This document shows, piece by piece, positions 59,522 through 64,000 of a stretch of 64,000 nucleotides of DNA. The notes under the pieces are model-generated. The model had not been told where the DNA came from, searched no databases, and was given only the letters and a program-made list of their open reading frames with translations. The translations under genes were made by a program, and so were the position numbers. The stretch is from Icerya purchasi (lineage: Eukaryota > Arthropoda > Insecta > Hemiptera > Monophlebidae): the NCBI GenBank assembly GCA_039619475.1, contig CM077116.1, positions 279,945,258 to 280,009,257 of the forward strand. The letters are read 5' to 3'. Each line of letters starts with the position of its first letter. The first letter of the stretch is position 1.

Positions 59522-59557
59522 GGGGCTGCAGCCCCCCTAGACCCCCCCCCCCCCCCT
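59522..59557. repeat. GC-rich palindrome and C16 run
   Basis: GGGGCTGCAGCCCC is a perfect 14-bp palindrome (59522-59535), followed closely by 16 C. Such GC blocks are rare in this AT-rich window; the only similar text is the GGGGCATAGCCCC of the foldback family. It may mark the end of another DNA element. Confidence 0.5.
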
Positions 59558-60884
59558 AAATCCAGGCTTGATTCTAGATTACCTCGTGAAATAAAAACTC
59601 TTCCTTTTACTCCTCCCACCGTGAGTCTACGTTTTAAATAACGAGAGACACACTTACCACCCCAGAACGCAATAACGATGACTTGTCTAGCCACTTACAT
59701 GTGCTATTTTTAAATTGCCCGGCGACAATAGCCACCTTTTAGCATACCTTAAAGGAGAGAGTGGCACAAATTACGATAGCGTGTAATATGGGAAATATTC
59801 GGTTACTTTTAATTGCGGCTTAATTGAATACGTTGAAGTTTCTTCAATTACCGATTCTACTGTACTGTAAGTTAACGTTCCGAATTAATTTGTTCGCATG
59901 TTGCTGTGAAAAAACTGTCCTTATTGAAGGCTGCCTGCAACAATAATCTTTGTAATTTGCGCCAATTTAAAAATAAAGCAGACGTTCGATAACCTCTCGA
60001 ATGCGTCACATACGCGCAAGAACGAGTTCCCTTTTTCGTTCGAATTACCGAACGGAATTCCAGAATACGGTAGTAAGCCGGACAACAAATGGATTGCTTT
60101 AGGCGACAATTTTCTGGATACGCTGAAAAACCATCCGAACATTCCATCTGAACACGGAACTCTTTTTATTTCGTACTTCGCTTTTTGTTTAAGAGAATTC
60201 CCCAAGCGACTATGACAAACACTAAATTCAAAGTACCGATTTAAAGTTGTCGGAACAAGATACATAAATCAATCCGCAAAAACGCGAGTCGAGCGCATTC
60301 CAGGTCCAGTTAACCTTGCACAATCAATCATAGAGCAATGGTGTCGGCTTTTGTTTTTATTGCAATCGCCAAACAAAAGAACAAAACTATAGTATTAGTG
60401 GATGAAATTATAAATGCCGCACAATTTACCAAAAGCTTCGTTAAAAAGTAAAAAATCGAAATATGCCATAAATAAAAAGTTGCAGAACGTACACATGCCC
60501 TGTTAGTTCGTCTCGAACTAAACGCGACAACTATTGATATTCCCTGTCAGACTGATGTCGTTGACGAAGAAAAGTACATCGCATGCGTTGAATTTTTGAC
60601 GTAATTAAACAAGATAAAAATCGCTAAAACTATGAACTTCAAGCAGAATTTTGTATTCTTTTACCTATATTATTTTTATCGACAATAACTGAGCCGGCCT
60701 AACTAAAAAAAAAAAAAAAATTTACATTACTCGTGCATCACTAGCTGTATTACACGAGTGCTTGAAAATTACTATAGCTATTAATTCGCAATCCAAGGCC
60801 TACCGTTTCAAAGTGCCGCATTATACTTTTTAATGCGTATCTTTGTGGATATCACCCGGATGGCTCGAAAGCTATCTGTATAAT
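59558..60884. other. intergenic, nothing recognised
   Basis: Overlapping minus frames at 59872-60147 and 59921-60265 are out of frame with each other and lack known motifs. Confidence 0.45.
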
Positions 60885-61440
60885 CTGAAAAAGGCGCAAG
60901 GAAACAAATCAAGAGACACAGCTACGCTTCATTGATTACCACAAAAAAGCTTTCGACTCAGTGCTAAGGAAAACGTGCATAAAATTCTAGATGAAACAAG
61001 AGTGCCGCACTATCAGATCTAACTAATGGAAAAAAATATAACAACAATAAAACTAAGGGACACAGTCAAATGTATTTAATATGACAAAAACGGATTCTAC
61101 CTGAATGTAAATTATCATTATACTTCTTATCGTGGATATTGAATAACAACGAATAACGACAGGAGAAGGCCGACAAATTAATAATCTTCGATAACCTTAT
61201 CCGCTTAAAAATCCAGAATTTCGTAAAATTGATGGCTATAAAGTAGTAGACAAATTTAACGACTTGAAATTGATCCTTAATAAGTACTAATGGAAGTTGT
61301 AAAAAGGAAATAAACAAACGAGCGACCTTGGCCGGAAAAATAGCTTCTAAAAATTTTATCGGAAATTCGGAAAAACGATGACACAATTAGAAGAACGAGT
61401 AAAAGCAGAAACTGGAGTAAACGCTTTCTAATTAATTTTC
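60885..61440 (+). pseudogene. RTE-like retrotransposon RT remnant
   Basis: The plus strand reads RFIDYHKKAFDSVLRKTC (about 60925), RT motif A of the 'fiDY.KAFDsv' type, then after a stop GVPHYQI-like sequence and IKLRDTV. About 170 bp on, DGYKVVDKFNDLKLILNKY (about 61231) corresponds to the 'v..FkYLGs.i' block after motif C, followed by NKQTSDLGRKNSF. Motifs B and C were not found, so the middle is deleted or unrecognisable. Confidence 0.6.
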
Positions 61441-61799
61441 AATTAATAAAACGAACAGATGAAAAATGGTGAAAAATGAATATTTTTCAAGAGACGAATG
61501 TTCAGACGAGTACATCGAGTGTTCTGGATAAAATTGTAAATAATTAAAAGAAGGAAAATAGAAAAGAATAACAGTAACCTGAGTTATATCGAACACAACA
61601 TCGAAATAACGCGACCAGATCGCTGGAAAAAATTGTTTTCGATGTAAAAAAATCGATTCTTGAAGAAATCTTTCTCTGTAATAATCTTATTCTGCCGGAT
61701 GATAATTTTCTTATTTTTTATTGGAATCCTTCTGCGCTTGGTTCAATCGACTTAACATTTACATCTGTAAACCTAGGTCTTAACTGTTCGTGAAAAACC
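61441..61799. other. intergenic, nothing recognised
   Basis: A-rich plus strand that may be decayed 3' sequence of the preceding RTE-like relic. Confidence 0.4.
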
Positions 61800-62815
61800 T
61801 TAAATGGCACCTTTTTTGGAAGCAACCATGTTCCCATCACCATATCCCTCAACAACTTTTCTCCTCCGCTACAGCCGGAACTCCTTTATAATGATACCTT
61901 CCCAAAACCGATTGGTCCAAGTTTCGCTGTATTGTCGGGGTTCATCTCTTCTTTACATAAAAGTTGACCGAAATTCTATGGCCCAATATCGATCATTTAC
62001 TCGATCTATTTCTTTTGCTCTTTCCCTGTCTGCTTCTCCATACTGTTTTTCATTAAAAAATATATATCTTTATACGCTTCATTCCTGTGCAGTGGTGGAA
62101 TAATGATTTCAAGTCTGCGTTCAACCTTTATACTTCCATTTTTAGATCTTTTTGCTCTTGTCCTTCTTTTTCCAGCTTACTTGCATATAAAAGAGCTAAC
62201 GTTAAGGCTAGGTTCGTCCTTAAACGCTCAAAAAGAAGCGCCATTTGGATAAAATTCTGTTCCTCTTTCTCCGGTTCCACTCCGATGTCACATGTCTAGA
62301 AAATGGTTAAAGCGTTTAGAACTGCTTTTTCGGAACGCACTTTTTATCTTAACATCCCAAAAGATCGTCTCATTTCATCCATGCATTCCGTACCTCCACC
62401 CTGTGTTCCCAGTCTCGAAGAGCTTCAATCTTATAAAATGAACAACATATAACACTTTATGAAATAATGATGATAATATAATCGAAAAATTTATGCTTAC
62501 GCGTTTCGAAGCAATATAGCTATTATCATGAAGCTATTGCTTCGAATCGCGTAATCATAAATTTCTCAAATATGTTATCATCATTATTTTTCACAAAGTG
62601 TGTTACATGTTGTTAATTTTATAAGTTTTTGAAATAGTGTGTACAACAAGCTTCACTTCCTCCTTCCGTTAATTCTACTTCTCACTTATCTTCTAGCTTC
62701 AGTCTTAATGAACCTCTTGCTTCTTTAAGTAATTCGTTTTTCAAATCCTCCCCCCGTAACTGATAGTATGTCTTGTCTTATCATAAAAAACCTCTCTCTA
62801 TTAAATCTCTTGAGA
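61800..62815 (+). pseudogene. I/LOA-like ORF2 fragment (endonuclease-RT linker), interrupted by a MITE
   Basis: The plus strand reads WWNNDFKSAFNLYTSIFRSF (about 62090), YKRANVKARFVLKRSKRSA and SSFSGSTPMSHV. This is the conserved linker between endonuclease and RT ('wWn..l..a.....r.a......kr..w..f..sl...tp.s.vW'). After the MITE the sequence resumes SLNEPLASLSNSFFKSSP (about 62702) and SMSCLIIKNLSLLN (about 62765), matching the start of RT. It is disrupted by shifts. Upstream sequence (61804-62080) may be decayed endonuclease. Confidence 0.65.
62437..62620. mobile_element. 184-bp hairpin MITE flanked by TTATAA
   Basis: The ends are AATGAACAACATATAACAC and the complement of AATTAACAACATGTAACAC. 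The arms stay complementary almost to the centre (CGAAGCAATA/TATTGCTTCG around 62518/62542), so the whole element folds into a hairpin. Direct TTATAA copies lie at 62431-62436 and 62621-62626, consistent with a target duplication (or with TA, since TTATAA is itself a palindrome). It sits inside a retrotransposon ORF2 fragment and has no coding capacity. Confidence 0.82.
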
Positions 62816-62819
62816 CTCT

Positions 62820-63300
62820 TCTAAGGAAGGGAGCCTGAAGGATTTGGAATGATGAAGAGAAGGAGAGGTAAACGCACCGCCTACACTCTCCTTCACTTTT
62901 GGAACCATCAGTAAAAAAGTAATATGTGAGAAGGAAATAAGTATTCTAGCGTATGGAGAAATTCAGATTTAATTACGTCCCGCGAAGTGGAGTTAGTACG
63001 AACAACGGAGAGAGGCGAAAAATAACGTAAACTCCGTCGAAATACACCATTTGACGAATTTACAGAGTTGCTCACCACCGCATTTACACTAACTGAAAGT
63101 AGTGAACCGAAGTTGGCTTGTATGACATCACAACCGAAAAAATTTGTGGAAAGTGAAGAAACTAACCTCATTACCGGATTTTGAGTGTTCGAAACTAAGC
63201 ATAAATTTTCAAAATCTACCGTAAATTTTTTTCCGCGGAATGAAAAATTTATCTCACTCCAAAGCCCCTCTCGTGCTTCACAATTTTTGCAAAATTTCAC
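62820..63300 (-). pseudogene. RNase H-type retrotransposon fragment, minus strand
   Basis: On the minus strand RNase H begins FTDGSKSEGE (about 62920-62890) and, after a one-base shift, VGGAFTSPSLHHSKSFRLPS, ending at about 62820. The preceding 130-residue open frame (63300-62908) fits the region between RT and RNase H (FRRSLRYFSPLSVVRTNSTS). It faces the plus-strand fragment at 61.8-62.8 kb, so the pair is in inverted orientation. Confidence 0.6.
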
Positions 63301-64000
63301 CCTAATCCGGAATCTCTTAAGCTGTCTTCGACAAGTAATCTAAACACTTGACAAGGGTCCCAATTCTTGCTCCATAGGCTGCACACCCTAACCTAAAACC
63401 ACTTAAAAAAAAAAAAAAAAATTATATCCATAGACCGAAACTAACCTAATGATCCTCCCAACTTACATGTATAGTAATCGAAAGGTAAATTTTAAAAATT
63501 AGCCCAAAATTTTTCACTCCAAGCCTTAAAATTAGCCTATTTTTTTTTTCTTTCTATTTGTACTCCGAACTGGCCTCAACCCATATTCAAGAAAGACGCA
63601 TCATTCTCTCTTGCAGTCACATCAACCGGTGGACACTCGCACGTCTACTCACACACCAGTTCGCAGGCACAGCACTAACACCAACAATCACCAACTACTA
63701 AATGCCAAAATAAAAAATTACATCGAGTTAAAATTGATCAAATACTAGAAATCATAGCAATTAAAATTTACTTGAAATACACAATATAAACACGTCTATA
63801 GTTATGTAAGATAGATCCGGTTAGCTGCTTTTAAGGATGACACGAGCGGTAACGAAGTCGAAAGTGAACGTAAGAGAAGAATCGTAATTGCGCACTGCAA
63901 CAAGGATAAGAAATTTGGGAAAGTAAAGGAGAAAAGAACGGCACACCTAAAAAAAGGCCATATAAGAATGGTAAATTTGCCCTGGGAAGCTGTCGGGTTG
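63301..64000. other. intergenic, nothing recognised
   Basis: Poly-A of about 17 at 63405-63421, possibly the tail of an unrecognised insertion. No motif-bearing frame to the right edge. Confidence 0.5.

Noticed and set aside
62437..62620. Transcription terminator or structured RNA
   Set aside because: Flanking TTATAA repeats and the position inside a retrotransposon ORF show a mobile hairpin element.
61800..63300. Twin-priming 5' inversion of a single retrotransposon
   Set aside because: Twin priming gives an inverted 5' part followed by a sense 3' part; here the pieces converge instead.

Overview
The window looks like non-coding, repeat-packed DNA from an arthropod, most likely an insect. 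It is strongly AT-rich, has many poly-A/poly-T runs and TA or ATT microsatellites, and almost every long coding trace belongs to an insect-type mobile element: non-LTR retrotransposons of the jockey group, RNase H-bearing I/LOA-like elements, an RTE-like element and a Penelope-like element. No operon, rRNA, tRNA, CRISPR array or recognisable conserved host gene was seen. All calls come from reading the sequence by eye; none was confirmed by a database search.

Layout. 1-2.76 kb: the only apparently intact element, a jockey-like retrotransposon on the minus strand, with a full ORF1 (gag) and the start of ORF2 (endonuclease) running off the left edge. The two ORFs overlap by an ATGA. 2.76-4.2 kb: remnants of RNase H-type elements. 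5.04-5.78 kb: a long imperfect palindrome (foldback element) set in TA repeats, with a half copy at 50.2 kb. 8.5-9.15 kb: an RNase H/zinc-finger tail. 10.4, 33.2 and 33.6 kb: minus-strand 3' tails. 11.1 and 22.8 kb: tRNA-like SINE candidates. 15.8-17.4 kb: a foldback cluster with a hAT-like MITE at its tip. 20.5-21.7 kb: a truncated RNase H element. 28.3-30.7 kb: a decayed jockey element. 34.6-35.84 kb: an element deleted internally so that the gag zinc knuckles run straight into the ORF2 tail. 44.7-48.7 kb: a long decayed endonuclease-RT-RNase H element. 52.0-54.2 kb: a minus-strand jockey relic. 55.4-58.7 kb: a Penelope-like element split in its GIY-YIG domain by a minus-strand RNase H element. 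60.9-61.4 kb: an RTE-like relic. 61.8-63.3 kb: two RNase H-type pieces facing each other, one carrying a 184-bp hairpin MITE flanked by TTATAA.

Possible host signals are few and weak: a small ORF with a secretion-signal-like start behind a plausible splice acceptor (12.6-12.8 kb), a TATA plus TCAGTC initiator pair with canonical spacing (38.2 kb), and two short acidic ORFs in a slightly GC-richer stretch (39.0-39.6 kb).

The elements do not form a pathway. Their nesting gives a relative history: the Penelope copy predates the RNase H element inside it, and the I-like copy at 62 kb predates its MITE. The most unusual items are the foldback families, the gag/ORF2-tail fusion, the nested Penelope element and the intact jockey-like element.
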